This document shows positions 1 through 7,756 of a stretch of 36,530 nucleotides of DNA, in pieces; the stretch's first letter is position 1, and each line of letters starts with the position of its first letter. Below the pieces are notes generated by a model. That model was given only the letters and a program-made list of their open reading frames with translations. It did no database searches and was not told the origin of the DNA. Origin of the DNA: Campylobacter sp. (GTDB lineage: Bacteria > Campylobacterota > Campylobacteria > Campylobacterales > Campylobacteraceae); assembly GCF_020024835.1 (NCBI RefSeq), contig NZ_JAHHTD010000008.1:1-36530 (forward strand), in the 5' to 3' direction. A program made the position numbers and the translations under genes.

Positions 1-865
1 CTTTAAGAACCCAAAAACTCCAAATATCATCAAATTTAGGTTTTATCACAAATTTTCCATTTTTGTTTATAAAACCCCATTTTCCATTTAATTTAACTTT
101 TGCTAATCCCTCGCTAAAACCCCAAACTTCATCAAATTTAGGCTCTATTACAATTTCTCCATTTTTATCTATAAAACCATATTTTCCATTTAATTTAACT
201 TTTGCTAATCCCTCGCTAAAAGTATAAGCTTCAACAAATTTAGGTTCTATTACAATTTCTCCACTTTTATTTATAAAGCCCCATTTTCCATTTAATAAAA
301 CTCCTGCTAATCCCTCTTTAAAAGGATAAGCTTTATCAAATCTAGGCTCTATTATAAATTTTCCACTTTTATCTATAAAACCATATTTTCCATTTAATTT
401 AACTCTTACTAATCCCTCGCTAAAACTCCAAACTTCATCAAATTTAGGCTCTATTACAATTTCTCCTTTTTTATTTATAAAACCCCATTTTTTATTTATT
501 AAATTATCATTCATAGATATATTAGTAAAACAAGCTTTGTTATCTCCCTCATCGCATTTTTCTTTGTAGATAGTTTGGAGTATTTTGCAACTAGCTTCAT
601 CATCGAGGCATTTTCCTTCAAGTTCGTTTATATAAATTCGGTTGTATTTTTCACTATAAAAATATATACTTATACAAGCTACTAAAAACAAAATCACTAC
701 ACTAGCTATGATTTTATTTTTGTGTTTTGCGATGAATTCTTTTCTTTGTCTTTCTTTTTCTAATTTTTCTTCTGCTTGTGGATCATATAAATCATTACTC
801 CCGCATTCTTTACAAAATTTAGCTTCGTCTAAATTTTTTGTATTACAGCGATTGCAAATAAGCAT
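1..865 (-). CDS. Zinc-ribbon, single-TM, WG-repeat protein (partial, C-terminus beyond left edge)
   Basis: The minus frame is open from an ATG at 865 to the window edge (288 codons seen). Residues 4-21 form a CxxC...CxxC zinc ribbon (C4, C7, C18, C21). A charged stretch follows, then one membrane segment at about 52-70. A short segment with four cysteines (C86, C93, C104, C112) recalls cysteine-rich Sel1-type proteins. From residue 126 there are tandem 34-residue WG (KWG) repeats of the form K-W/Y-G-F-I-(N/D)-K, each ending in a Lys/Leu-Asn-Gly turn. An AAGGGG ribosome-binding site precedes the ATG. The topology suggests a cytoplasmic zinc ribbon with the repeats outside the inner membrane. 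WG repeats are probable binding scaffolds; the ligand is unknown. The gene is divergent from rplM. The family call is confident, the function is not. Confidence 0.85.
   Translation of the reverse strand, partial: MLICNRCNTKNLDEAKFCKECGSNDLYDPQAEEKLEKERQRKEFIAKHKNKIIASVVILFLVACISIYFYSEKYNRIYINELEGKCLDDEASCKILQTIYKEKCDEGDNKACFTNISMNDNLINKKWGFINKKGEIVIEPKFDEVWSFSEGLVRVKLNGKYGFIDKSGKFIIEPRFDKAYPFKEGLAGVLLNGKWGFINKSGEIVIEPKFVEAYTFSEGLAKVKLNGKYGFIDKNGEIVIEPKFDEVWGFSEGLAKVKLNGKWGFINKNGKFVIKPKFDDIWSFWVLK
2..490 (-). repeat. Tandem 102-bp coding repeats (WG array)
   Basis: Five units with a period of 102 bp (34 codons) start at 490, 388, 286, 184 and 82 on the minus strand; the last runs off the window. 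The signature residue alternates strictly: KWG, KYG, KWG, KYG, KWG. That suggests the array grew by duplicating a two-unit (204-bp) block. DNA identity between units is high, so unit number could change by recombination. Confidence 0.9.
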
Positions 866-1055
866 TATATACCCCTTTTCTATAATCTTGAGCTTTAAAT
901 TTTAAAAACACAATAAAACCTTATTTTAAATACAACGAAAGGTTATTTTAGCAAGACCTTACTTAAAGTGTGTTATTTTGCTTTTTTTGTAAAAATTAAT
1001 CATCTTATTAAGCTTTAAATATTCTTAAATTAAGTATCAATTAAGCTAAAATAAT

Positions 1056-1061
1056 TATAAT
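1056..1061 (+). promoter_or_regulatory. Sigma70 -10 element for rplM-rpsI
   Basis: A perfect TATAAT lies 35 nt before the rplM ATG, after a T/A-rich stretch and with no clear -35 box, which is usual for Campylobacter sigma70 promoters. An AAAGG ribosome-binding site follows at about 1085-1089. The rest of the 866-1096 gap shows nothing else I can name. Confidence 0.6.
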
Positions 1062-1096
1062 CTCATTTTTAAAAAATTTTTGGCAAAGGTAAGATT

Positions 1097-1522
1097 ATGA
1101 CAAAGATAACAAAGCCAAACGAAGTAAAACGTGAGTGGATCGTTTTAGATGCTCAAGGTAAGCGTTTTGGTCGTCTTTTAACAGAAGTAGCGACTATTTT
1201 AAGAGGTAAAAATAAGCCTTGCTATACTCCAAATGTTGATTGTGGAGATTATGTGATTATTATCAATGCTTCTAAAGCAGTTTTCACAGGTGCAAATAAA
1301 GCAGAAGATAAATTATATCACAGACATTCAGGATATTTTGGAAGTGTTAAAAGTGAAAAATTTGGTGATTTATTAGAAAAAAATCCAGTTAAATTATATA
1401 AATTAGCAGTTCGTGGTATGTTACCTAAAACAAATTTAGGTAGAGCTATGCTTAAAAAATTAAAAATTTATGCAGGTAATGAACACCCTCATACTGCTCA
1501 AATTGCTAATAAAGGAAAATAA
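1097..1522 (+). CDS. rplM: 50S ribosomal protein L13
   Basis: The 141-residue product is full length for bacterial L13, an early-assembling 23S rRNA-binding protein of the large subunit. Recognisable features are the N-terminal REWIVLDAQGKRFGRL segment, the CGDYVIIINA block and the conserved RGMLPK(T)NLGRAMLKKLKIY region near the C-terminus. The ATG is preceded by AAAGG at good spacing. It is separated by 2 nt from rpsI, the conserved L13-S9 pair of most bacteria, so the two are cotranscribed from the promoter at about 1056. Confidence 0.98.
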   Translation: MTKITKPNEVKREWIVLDAQGKRFGRLLTEVATILRGKNKPCYTPNVDCGDYVIIINASKAVFTGANKAEDKLYHRHSGYFGSVKSEKFGDLLEKNPVKLYKLAVRGMLPKTNLGRAMLKKLKIYAGNEHPHTAQIANKGK

Positions 1523-1524
1523 TC

Positions 1525-1914
1525 ATGGCAACAACATATGCAACAGGTAAAAGAAAAACTGCTATAGCTAAAGTTTGGGTAAAACCTGGTAGTGGTAAAA
1601 TCATCGTCAATGGTGTAGATTTAAATACTTGGCTTGGCGGACATGAGGCTATAAAATTAAAAGTAGTTCAACCTTTATTGGCAACTAAACAAGAAACTTC
1701 TATGGATATCAAAGCGACTACTTTAGGCGGTGGCTATAGTGCTCAAGCAGAAGCTTTAAGACACGGAATTTCAAGAGCTTTAGCGGCTATGGATGCAGAT
1801 TTTAGAGCACTATTAAAGCCAAGAGGACTTCTTACTAGAGATAGTAGAATCGTTGAACGTAAAAAATATGGTCGTAGAAAAGCAAGAAGAAGCCCTCAAT
1901 TTTCTAAACGTTAA
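1525..1914 (+). CDS. rpsI: 30S ribosomal protein S9
   Basis: The 129-residue product has S9 hallmarks: an N-terminal ATGKRKTAIAKVW, the central TTLGGGYSAQAEALRHGISRAL segment (broken here at GGGYSAQ) and the C-terminal basic tail GRRKARRSPQFSKR that reaches the ribosomal P site. It lies 2 nt after rplM and is translated from the same message. The only strong terminator downstream is at 2063-2096. A weak GGATCC/GGATCC inverted repeat at 1922-1940 follows the stop codon but has no tight T-run. Confidence 0.98.
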   Translation: MATTYATGKRKTAIAKVWVKPGSGKIIVNGVDLNTWLGGHEAIKLKVVQPLLATKQETSMDIKATTLGGGYSAQAEALRHGISRALAAMDADFRALLKPRGLLTRDSRIVERKKYGRRKARRSPQFSKR

Positions 1915-2016
1915 TTTTATTGGATCCATCTTAAGGATCCTTATCTACTATATTTCATTTTTTGAATATTTTTATTTCATTTAAAAACACAAGATTTTTT
2001 ATTTATAATAAGCTTT

Positions 2017-2022
2017 TATAAT
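2017..2022 (+). promoter_or_regulatory. -10 element of a candidate small-RNA promoter
   Basis: TATAAT sits in an A/T-rich context about 100 nt after the rpsI stop. A start at about G2030 would give a short transcript ending at the terminator at 2063-2096. The spacing and perfect hexamer make this a plausible independent promoter, but an rpsI read-through message cannot be excluded from sequence alone. Confidence 0.45.
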
Positions 2023-2029
2023 TCTCTTC

Positions 2030-2096
2030 GTCCGATCAGGGAAACCTCCTTTTTGTAGTAATTAAGCCTCCTTACTTATGAGGCTTATATTTTTTT
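2030..2096 (+). ncRNA. Candidate small RNA with two anti-Shine-Dalgarno-like CCTCCTT motifs
   Basis: A TATAAT box at 2017-2022 and a strong intrinsic terminator at 2063-2096 delimit a transcript of about 67 nt with no open frame. The 5' part can form a small AGG-GAAA-CCT tetraloop hairpin. A pyrimidine run CCTCCTTTTTG lies at 2045-2055 and a second CCTCCTT at 2067-2073, reaching into the terminator loop. Both are complementary to AAGGAGG-type ribosome-binding sites. C/U-rich loops that pair with ribosome-binding sites are known in epsilonproteobacterial sRNAs such as H. pylori RepG. The transcript itself, its ends and its targets are inference. Confidence 0.4.
2063..2096 (+). terminator. Intrinsic terminator between rpsI and cadF
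   Basis: A perfect 8-bp stem TAAGCCTC/GAGGCTTA with a 9-nt loop is followed directly by TATTTTTTT. It ends the candidate small RNA and any rplM-rpsI read-through, separating them from the cadF promoter just downstream. Confidence 0.85.
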
Positions 2097-2110
2097 AATA
2101 TTCTTTTTTA

Positions 2111-2116
2111 TACAAT
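2111..2116 (+). promoter_or_regulatory. Probable -10 element for cadF
   Basis: TACAAT preceded by a T-rich tract lies 32 nt before the cadF ATG, between the terminator and the GAGGA ribosome-binding site. It fits the Campylobacter sigma70 pattern. Confidence 0.45.
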
Positions 2117-2148
2117 CACACACAATATTTCATTTTGAGGAATGAGTC

Positions 2149-3108
2149 ATGAAAAAGATTGTGAGTTTATTAAGTATAGCAACAGCTTTGTTTGCTTTTG
2201 ACGCAAATAAAATAGAAATTACTCCAACATTTAATTATACAATCCCAGAAGGGAATTTGGATTTTAAAAAATACAATGGTGCGGGAATAAGATTTGGTTA
2301 TCATTATGATAATTTTTGGCTAGACCAGACAGAGTTGGGTATGGAATATAACAATAATGCAAGATACAATACAGACAAACAAAAAATGAAAACAGATGTT
2401 TTTAGATTTTACACAAATGCTATTAAAGGAATAGAATTAACAGAAGAAATGTATTTGTATGTATTATTGGGAATTGGTTATGAATATTTAGACCATAGAG
2501 CGTATGAAAATAAAAATAGTGCATTTGCTCAATATGGTGGGGGCTTAAAATTTGCTTTAAGTGAAAATTTAGCTTTAAGAATCGAAACAAGAGATCAAAT
2601 TAAATTTAACGATATGGAACATAATTTAATTTCTACTATAGGTTTGAGTTTTTATTTTGGAGATAATACCCAGAAAATGCCACAAGCAATTGCTACTAAA
2701 ATGCTTGAAAAGCAAGATGTAAATGAGAATTATAAAGAGTCAAAAACAGAGCATACAAGTTGTGAAAAAATTATTTCTTTAGAGGGGTATTTTGGCTTTG
2801 ATCAAATTGATATTAATCCAGAATTTGAGCAAAAAATTTTAGAAGTAAGTAAGGTTTTATTAGAAAATCCGCAATATTATACGATTTTAGAAGGACATAC
2901 TGATAATGTAGGAACAAAAGCTTATAATAATAAATTATCTTTAGATCGTGCTGATGCGGTTGCAAAACAACTTAAAAAAGCTGGTGTTTCAAATGATAGA
3001 ATTAAAATCAAAGGCTATGGATATGATAAACCAGCTGCAAGCAATGAAACTGAAGAAGGGCGTATGAAAAATAGACGCGTTGAAGCTAAAATTTTTATCA
3101 AAGAGTAA
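2149..3108 (+). CDS. cadF: Fibronectin-binding outer-membrane protein CadF (OmpA family)
   Basis: The 319-residue protein has a Sec signal peptide (about 1-16, ending in ALFAF). An eight-stranded OmpA-type beta barrel runs to about residue 170, followed by a periplasmic linker and an OmpA-C peptidoglycan-binding domain (about 210-317). The last contains EGHTDNVG and NNKLSLDRAD; D252 and R267 have the 15-residue spacing of the OmpA residues that bind diaminopimelate. CadF is the Campylobacter adhesin for host fibronectin. At residues 135-138 this copy reads FALS where C. jejuni CadF has the fibronectin-binding FRLS, so the central Arg is missing. The gene has its own promoter and a GAGGA site. 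The HAD gene follows after 3 nt. Confidence 0.95.
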   Translation: MKKIVSLLSIATALFAFDANKIEITPTFNYTIPEGNLDFKKYNGAGIRFGYHYDNFWLDQTELGMEYNNNARYNTDKQKMKTDVFRFYTNAIKGIELTEEMYLYVLLGIGYEYLDHRAYENKNSAFAQYGGGLKFALSENLALRIETRDQIKFNDMEHNLISTIGLSFYFGDNTQKMPQAIATKMLEKQDVNENYKESKTEHTSCEKIISLEGYFGFDQIDINPEFEQKILEVSKVLLENPQYYTILEGHTDNVGTKAYNNKLSLDRADAVAKQLKKAGVSNDRIKIKGYGYDKPAASNETEEGRMKNRRVEAKIFIKE

Positions 3109-3111
3109 CCT

Positions 3112-3756
3112 TTGTTTAAAAAGACGATTTTATTTGATTTAGATGGGACTTTAATTGACTCAACAAGTGCTATTTTAGAGGGATTTGATGCAGCGTTTAA
3201 GGCTTTTAACCAATCCCCTAAAGATCATACTATCGTTAAATCTTTAATAGGTTTTCCATTAGATGTAGCATTTGAAAAACTTGGTGTAAAAAAAGAACAC
3301 ACTCAAGAATATATAGACGTTTATAGGGAAATTTATAGGAAAATCTATATGGAGCAAACTTTTTTGTTGCCTCAAGCAAAGGAGAGTATCCAAGAAGCAA
3401 ATTTATTTGCTAATTTAGCTGTAGTTACCACTAAAAGCTCAAAATTTTCTAAACCTTTACTTGATCATTTAGGGATTGGGAAGTATTTTGAAGTTATTAT
3501 AGGTAGAGATGATGTAATTTGCCCAAAACCAGATGCTGAACCTATATTATTAGCATTAAAAAAATTACAAAAAACACAGAGTAACTCATTTATGATAGGT
3601 GATACTCATCTTGATATTTTAGCTGCACAAAATGCTAATATTTCTCCTATTGCAGTCAGTAGTGGCTACGAATCTAAAGAAAGTTTGAAAAGATTTAATA
3701 TTCCTTTATTTGATAATATATTTGAAGCTATTTTGTATTTAAAAAATATCCCATAA
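3112..3756 (+). CDS. HAD-family hydrolase, phosphoglycolate-phosphatase-like
   Basis: The 214-residue protein has the four HAD motifs: FDLDGT (D9 nucleophile and D11) at the N-terminus, TTKSS as the motif II Ser/Thr region, the motif III Lys in CPKPDAEP, and GDTHLDI as motif IV. A helical cap domain lies between motifs I and II (C1 cap), as in Gph and related small-phosphate phosphatases. The start is TTG, 3 nt after the cadF stop, so translation is probably coupled to cadF. The substrate cannot be told from sequence; 2-phosphoglycolate or another sugar phosphate is most likely. Confidence 0.85.
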   Translation: MFKKTILFDLDGTLIDSTSAILEGFDAAFKAFNQSPKDHTIVKSLIGFPLDVAFEKLGVKKEHTQEYIDVYREIYRKIYMEQTFLLPQAKESIQEANLFANLAVVTTKSSKFSKPLLDHLGIGKYFEVIIGRDDVICPKPDAEPILLALKKLQKTQSNSFMIGDTHLDILAAQNANISPIAVSSGYESKESLKRFNIPLFDNIFEAILYLKNIP

Positions 3757-3875
3757 ATTCACATTTTTAATTCCGCTACATAGTAGAATAAAAATTTTTA
3801 TCATTGTTTAAGATAATAAAAGATAAAGTAATTTCTATTTTAATAAATAAATAATTAAATTGAGGGTAAATTAGT

Positions 3876-6800
3876 ATGAGTAAAATAATGAAAACAATGG
3901 ACGGAAATGAAGCAACAGCTTATGCAGCATATGCATTTACAGAAGTTGCAGGGATTTATCCTATCACTCCGAGCTCACCTATGGCAGATTACACAGATAT
4001 TTGGGCAACTCAAGGTAAAAAAAACTTATTTGGAGTGCCTGTTAAAGTTGTTGAAATGCAAAGTGAAGCAGGTGCAGCAGGAACGGTTCATGGGTCTTTA
4101 CAAGCTGGTGCATTAACTACAACTTACACAGCTTCACAAGGGCTTTTATTAAAAATACCAAATATGTATAAAATAGCAGGCCAACTTTTACCTGGTGTAA
4201 TTCATGTAGCAGCTAGGGCTTTAGCCTCACAAGCACTTTCTATATTTGGTGATCATCAAGATATTTATGCTGCTAGACAAACAGGATTTGCAATGTTATG
4301 TTCTCATTCTGTGCAAGAATGTATGGATTTAGCAGGTGTTGCACATTTAGCAGCTATAAAAGGAAGAGTTCCTTTTATGCATTTTTTTGATGGTTTTAGA
4401 ACAAGCCATGAAATTCAAAAGATTGAAGTGATGGATTATGAGCATTTTGATCGTTTATTAGATCGCAAAGCCTTAAATGAATTTAAAAAAGCCTGTCTTA
4501 ATTCTGAAAATCCTAAAACTCGAGGAACTGCACAAAATGATGATATTTATTTTCAAACAAGAGAGTTAGCAAATAAATTTTATAGTGCTGTCCCTGATAT
4601 TGTAAATGATTATATGCAAGAAATCTCTAAAATTACTGGAAGAGAATATAAGCCTTTTGTATATTATGGAGATAAAAATGCTACACGTGTTATAGTTGCT
4701 ATGGGTTCAGTAACTGAAGCATTAAAAGAGGTTGTTGATTATCTAAATAATAAAGGTGAAAAGGTTGGAATTTTAAAAGTTCATTTATATAAACCTTTTA
4801 GTTTAAAATACTTTTTTAGTGTAATGCCTGAAAGCGTTGAAAAAATAGCTGTTTTAGATAGAACTAAAGAGCCAGGTAGTTTAGGAGAGCCTCTGTATTT
4901 GGATTTAAAAAGTGCATATTATGGGAAAAATAAAGCACCTTTGATAGTCGGTGGAAGGTATGGCTTATCATCTAAAGATGTAGATCCAGCTCAACTTTTA
5001 GCTGTTTTTGAGAATTTAAATCAAACTAATCCAAAAGATGGATTTACTATAGGTATAGTTGATGATGTTACTCATACATCATTAGAAGTAGGAGAAAAAA
5101 TTTCATTAAGTGATGATAGCACTATAGAGTGTTTATTTTATGGACTTGGTGCAGATGGAACCGTTGGAGCAAATAAAAATTCAATTAAAATTATAGGAGA
5201 TAAAACAGATTTTTATGCACAAGCTTATTTTGCATATGATTCAAAAAAATCAGGTGGTTACACAAGAAGCCATTTGAGATTTTCAAAAAAACCTATTACT
5301 TCGACTTATTTAGTTTCTACGCCACATTTTATCGCCTGTTCTGTGGCCGCTTATTTAGAAATTTATGATGTTTTAGCAGGTATTAGAAAAGGTGGAACTT
5401 TTCTTTTAAATAGTATTTGGAATACCGAAGAAACTATTGCAAGAATTCCAAATGCAGTAAAAAGAGTGTTAGCTGAAAAAGAAATTAAATTTTATATTAT
5501 TAATGCAACGAAATTGGCAAGAGAAATAGGACTTGGCAATAGAACAAATACTATTATGCAAGCTGCATTTTTTAAACTTGCTAATATTATTCCTTTTGAA
5601 GATGCACAAAAATATATGAAGGAATTAGCTTATAAATCATATAGTAAAAAAGGTGATGCTGTAGTTGAAATGAATTATAAAGCTATTGATGTTGGTGGAG
5701 ATAAACTTGTAAAGATTGATATTGATCCATCTTGGATAAATTTAGTAGATGAAATTAAAGAAGAGGTTATGTCTTATAAAGGGACAGAGTTTGTAGAAAA
5801 AATTGCAAAGCCAATGAATGCTGCTAAGGGTAATGATTTGCCAGTTTCAGCATTCTTAGGATATGAAGATGGTAGTTTTGAACACGGCACAACTGAATAT
5901 GAAAAAAGAGGTGTTGGAGTTATGGTTCCGCGATGGATAGAAACAAATTGTATTCAATGTAATCAATGTGTTTCTGTATGTCCTCATGCAGTTATTAGAC
6001 CTTTTTTAATCAATGAAGAAGAATTAAATAATGCACCATCTGGAGTTAAAGAGCATAGTTTAAACGCAAAAGGTATCAAAGAACAAAAATTTAATTTTAA
6101 AATTCAAGTTTCTCCACTTGATTGTACAGGATGTGAGCTTTGTGTTCATGAGTGTCCTACTAAAGAAAAATCTTTGGTTATGGTGCCACTTGGAGAAGAG
6201 CTTGAAAATGGCGAGCAAGAAAATGCGGATTATTTGTTTAAAAAAGTAGCTTATAAAGATGATATCTTAAGTAGAGAAAATACTAAAGGTATTCAATTTG
6301 CTCAACCTTTATTTGAATTTCATGGTGCTTGCCCTGGGTGTGGTGAGACTCCATATATTACTTTACTCACTAGATTGTTTGGCGAAAGAATGATTATTGC
6401 TAATGCAACAGGATGTAGCTCTATCTATGGTGGTTCAGCACCATCAACGCCTTATAGAAAAAGCAATAAAAATGGTCGAGGTCCTGCTTGGGGAAATTCT
6501 TTATTTGAAGATAATGCTGAATTTGGATTAGGTATGAAAGTAGCTACTGAAGCTACTAGATATAAAATTGAAACTATTATGAATGAAAGTATGCAAGAAG
6601 TTCCTAATGCACTTTCTGCCTTATATAAAGAATGGATAGCTAATAAAGATGATGCTAAGATGTCTTCAGAATTAAGAGATAAATTGATTCCATTGTTAGA
6701 AGAAAATAAAGAAAATAAAGCTGTAAATAAAATTTTAGAACTTAAAAATTATCTTAGTAAAAAATCTCATTGGATTTTTGGTGGTGATGGTTGGGCTTAT

Positions 6801-7430
6801 GATATAGGCTATGGTGGGCTTGATCATGTTTTAGCAAGTGGAGAAAATGTTAATATTTTAGTACTTGATACTGAAGTGTATTCTAATACAGGAGGGCAAA
6901 GTTCAAAATCTTCTAGAACTGGAGCTGTAGCTCAATTTGCTGCTGCTGGAAAGCCTGTGCAGAAAAAAGACTTAGGGCAAATTGCTATGACTTATGGTTA
7001 TATCTTTGTAGCTCAAGTTAATTCAAATTCAAATTATTCTCACTTATTAAAAGCAGTAATGGCAGCTGAAGCTTATAATGGTCCTTCATTGATTATAGCT
7101 TATGCTCCTTGTATTGCTCATGGCATAAAAGGAGGTCTTGGAAATTCTGGAGAACAAGCAGAATTAGCTACTAAATGTGGATATTGGCCAACATATATCT
7201 TTGATCCACGTTTAGAAATAGAAGGAAAGAATCCATTAACAATTTCATCTAAAGATCCTGATTGGGATTTATATGAAAGTTTCTTGATGAATGAGGTGCG
7301 TTATAGCTCTTTGAAAAAATCAAATCCTGAACAAGCAAAGGAATTGTTTGAAAAAAATAAAACTGAAGCTCAGCGTCGCTATAGACAATTAAAGCGTTTA
7401 GCAAGTGCTGATTTTAGTAATGAAAATTAG
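3876..7430 (+). CDS. por: Pyruvate:flavodoxin/ferredoxin oxidoreductase (homodimeric type)
   Basis: The 1184-residue enzyme oxidatively decarboxylates pyruvate to acetyl-CoA and CO2 and reduces flavodoxin or ferredoxin. Domains in order: pyrimidine-binding domain I with the conserved GIYPITPSSPMAD, domain II, the gamma/CoA region, two 4Fe-4S clusters (C692-C695-C698-C702 and C750-C753-C756-C760), and the TPP-binding domain. The last carries the proximal-cluster pair C819/C822 in GACPGCGETPY and the GDG(970-972)...N1004 thiamine-diphosphate motif. The length is normal for NifJ/PFOR. A GAGGG site lies 10 nt before the ATG. Flavodoxin, the likely partner, is encoded at 23.2 kb. The stop lies 2 nt before the transformation operon. 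The symbol nifJ is also used. Confidence 0.97.
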   Translation: MSKIMKTMDGNEATAYAAYAFTEVAGIYPITPSSPMADYTDIWATQGKKNLFGVPVKVVEMQSEAGAAGTVHGSLQAGALTTTYTASQGLLLKIPNMYKIAGQLLPGVIHVAARALASQALSIFGDHQDIYAARQTGFAMLCSHSVQECMDLAGVAHLAAIKGRVPFMHFFDGFRTSHEIQKIEVMDYEHFDRLLDRKALNEFKKACLNSENPKTRGTAQNDDIYFQTRELANKFYSAVPDIVNDYMQEISKITGREYKPFVYYGDKNATRVIVAMGSVTEALKEVVDYLNNKGEKVGILKVHLYKPFSLKYFFSVMPESVEKIAVLDRTKEPGSLGEPLYLDLKSAYYGKNKAPLIVGGRYGLSSKDVDPAQLLAVFENLNQTNPKDGFTIGIVDDVTHTSLEVGEKISLSDDSTIECLFYGLGADGTVGANKNSIKIIGDKTDFYAQAYFAYDSKKSGGYTRSHLRFSKKPITSTYLVSTPHFIACSVAAYLEIYDVLAGIRKGGTFLLNSIWNTEETIARIPNAVKRVLAEKEIKFYIINATKLAREIGLGNRTNTIMQAAFFKLANIIPFEDAQKYMKELAYKSYSKKGDAVVEMNYKAIDVGGDKLVKIDIDPSWINLVDEIKEEVMSYKGTEFVEKIAKPMNAAKGNDLPVSAFLGYEDGSFEHGTTEYEKRGVGVMVPRWIETNCIQCNQCVSVCPHAVIRPFLINEEELNNAPSGVKEHSLNAKGIKEQKFNFKIQVSPLDCTGCELCVHECPTKEKSLVMVPLGEELENGEQENADYLFKKVAYKDDILSRENTKGIQFAQPLFEFHGACPGCGETPYITLLTRLFGERMIIANATGCSSIYGGSAPSTPYRKSNKNGRGPAWGNSLFEDNAEFGLGMKVATEATRYKIETIMNESMQEVPNALSALYKEWIANKDDAKMSSELRDKLIPLLEENKENKAVNKILELKNYLSKKSHWIFGGDGWAYDIGYGGLDHVLASGENVNILVLDTEVYSNTGGQSSKSSRTGAVAQFAAAGKPVQKKDLGQIAMTYGYIFVAQVNSNSNYSHLLKAVMAAEAYNGPSLIIAYAPCIAHGIKGGLGNSGEQAELATKCGYWPTYIFDPRLEIEGKNPLTISSKDPDWDLYESFLMNEVRYSSLKKSNPEQAKELFEKNKTEAQRRYRQLKRLASADFSNEN

Positions 7431-7432
7431 TT

Positions 7433-7756
7433 TTGTTCAAAAACTTTTTAATACTAATAATGGCGATTAATGCTTATTGCATTAATCAGTCCATTTTTAA
7501 GGATTGTATGGCTAGTGATTTAGTTTTGCTCCACGATCCTTTTTTCAAAAAAATACAAGAAGTTAAAACTGATTTTTATTTACAAGCAATAGTTTCTAAT
7601 AAAGTAAAAATAAACAATGTATGGTATGTTTTAAATGATGAAATTGATGGTTATAAGATTATTATGATAGATAAATTTCAAGTCATTCTTGTAAAAGATC
7701 AAAAAGAAATGGTTTTAAATTTATATGAAAAAAATAATAATATTATTATTTATTAG
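7433..7756 (+). CDS. ctsR: Transformation protein CtsR-like (PilP/MshK-like periplasmic protein)
   Basis: The 107-residue product begins with a hydrophobic signal (FLILIMAINAYC). It continues into a small beta domain with the pattern 'KVKINNVWYVLNDEIDGYKI...VILVKD', which recalls GspC/PilP/MshK homology domains that dock to a secretin. The TTG start is 2 nt after the por stop and the end overlaps the secretin gene by 32 nt. By position it corresponds to C. jejuni Cj1475c (ctsR), first gene of the natural-transformation cluster (recollection). The role in DNA uptake is inferred from context and gene order. Confidence 0.7.
   Translation: MFKNFLILIMAINAYCINQSIFKDCMASDLVLLHDPFFKKIQEVKTDFYLQAIVSNKVKINNVWYVLNDEIDGYKIIMIDKFQVILVKDQKEMVLNLYEKNNNIIIY

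Noticed and set aside
708..905. Plus-strand open frame of 65 codons beside rplM
   Set aside because: It is the complement of the zinc-ribbon/WG gene start and its leader, hydrophobic only because the sense frame is Lys-rich; no ribosome-binding site.
866..1096. Ribosomal-protein leader structure or regulatory RNA before rplM
   Set aside because: Only short, distant ACCTT/AAGGT complementarity was seen upstream of the promoter; nothing within the 35-nt leader.
1922..1940. GGATCC...GGATCC repeat as the rpsI terminator
   Set aside because: Only a 6-bp stem, each arm is itself palindromic, and no tight T-run follows; the hairpin at 2063-2096 is far stronger.
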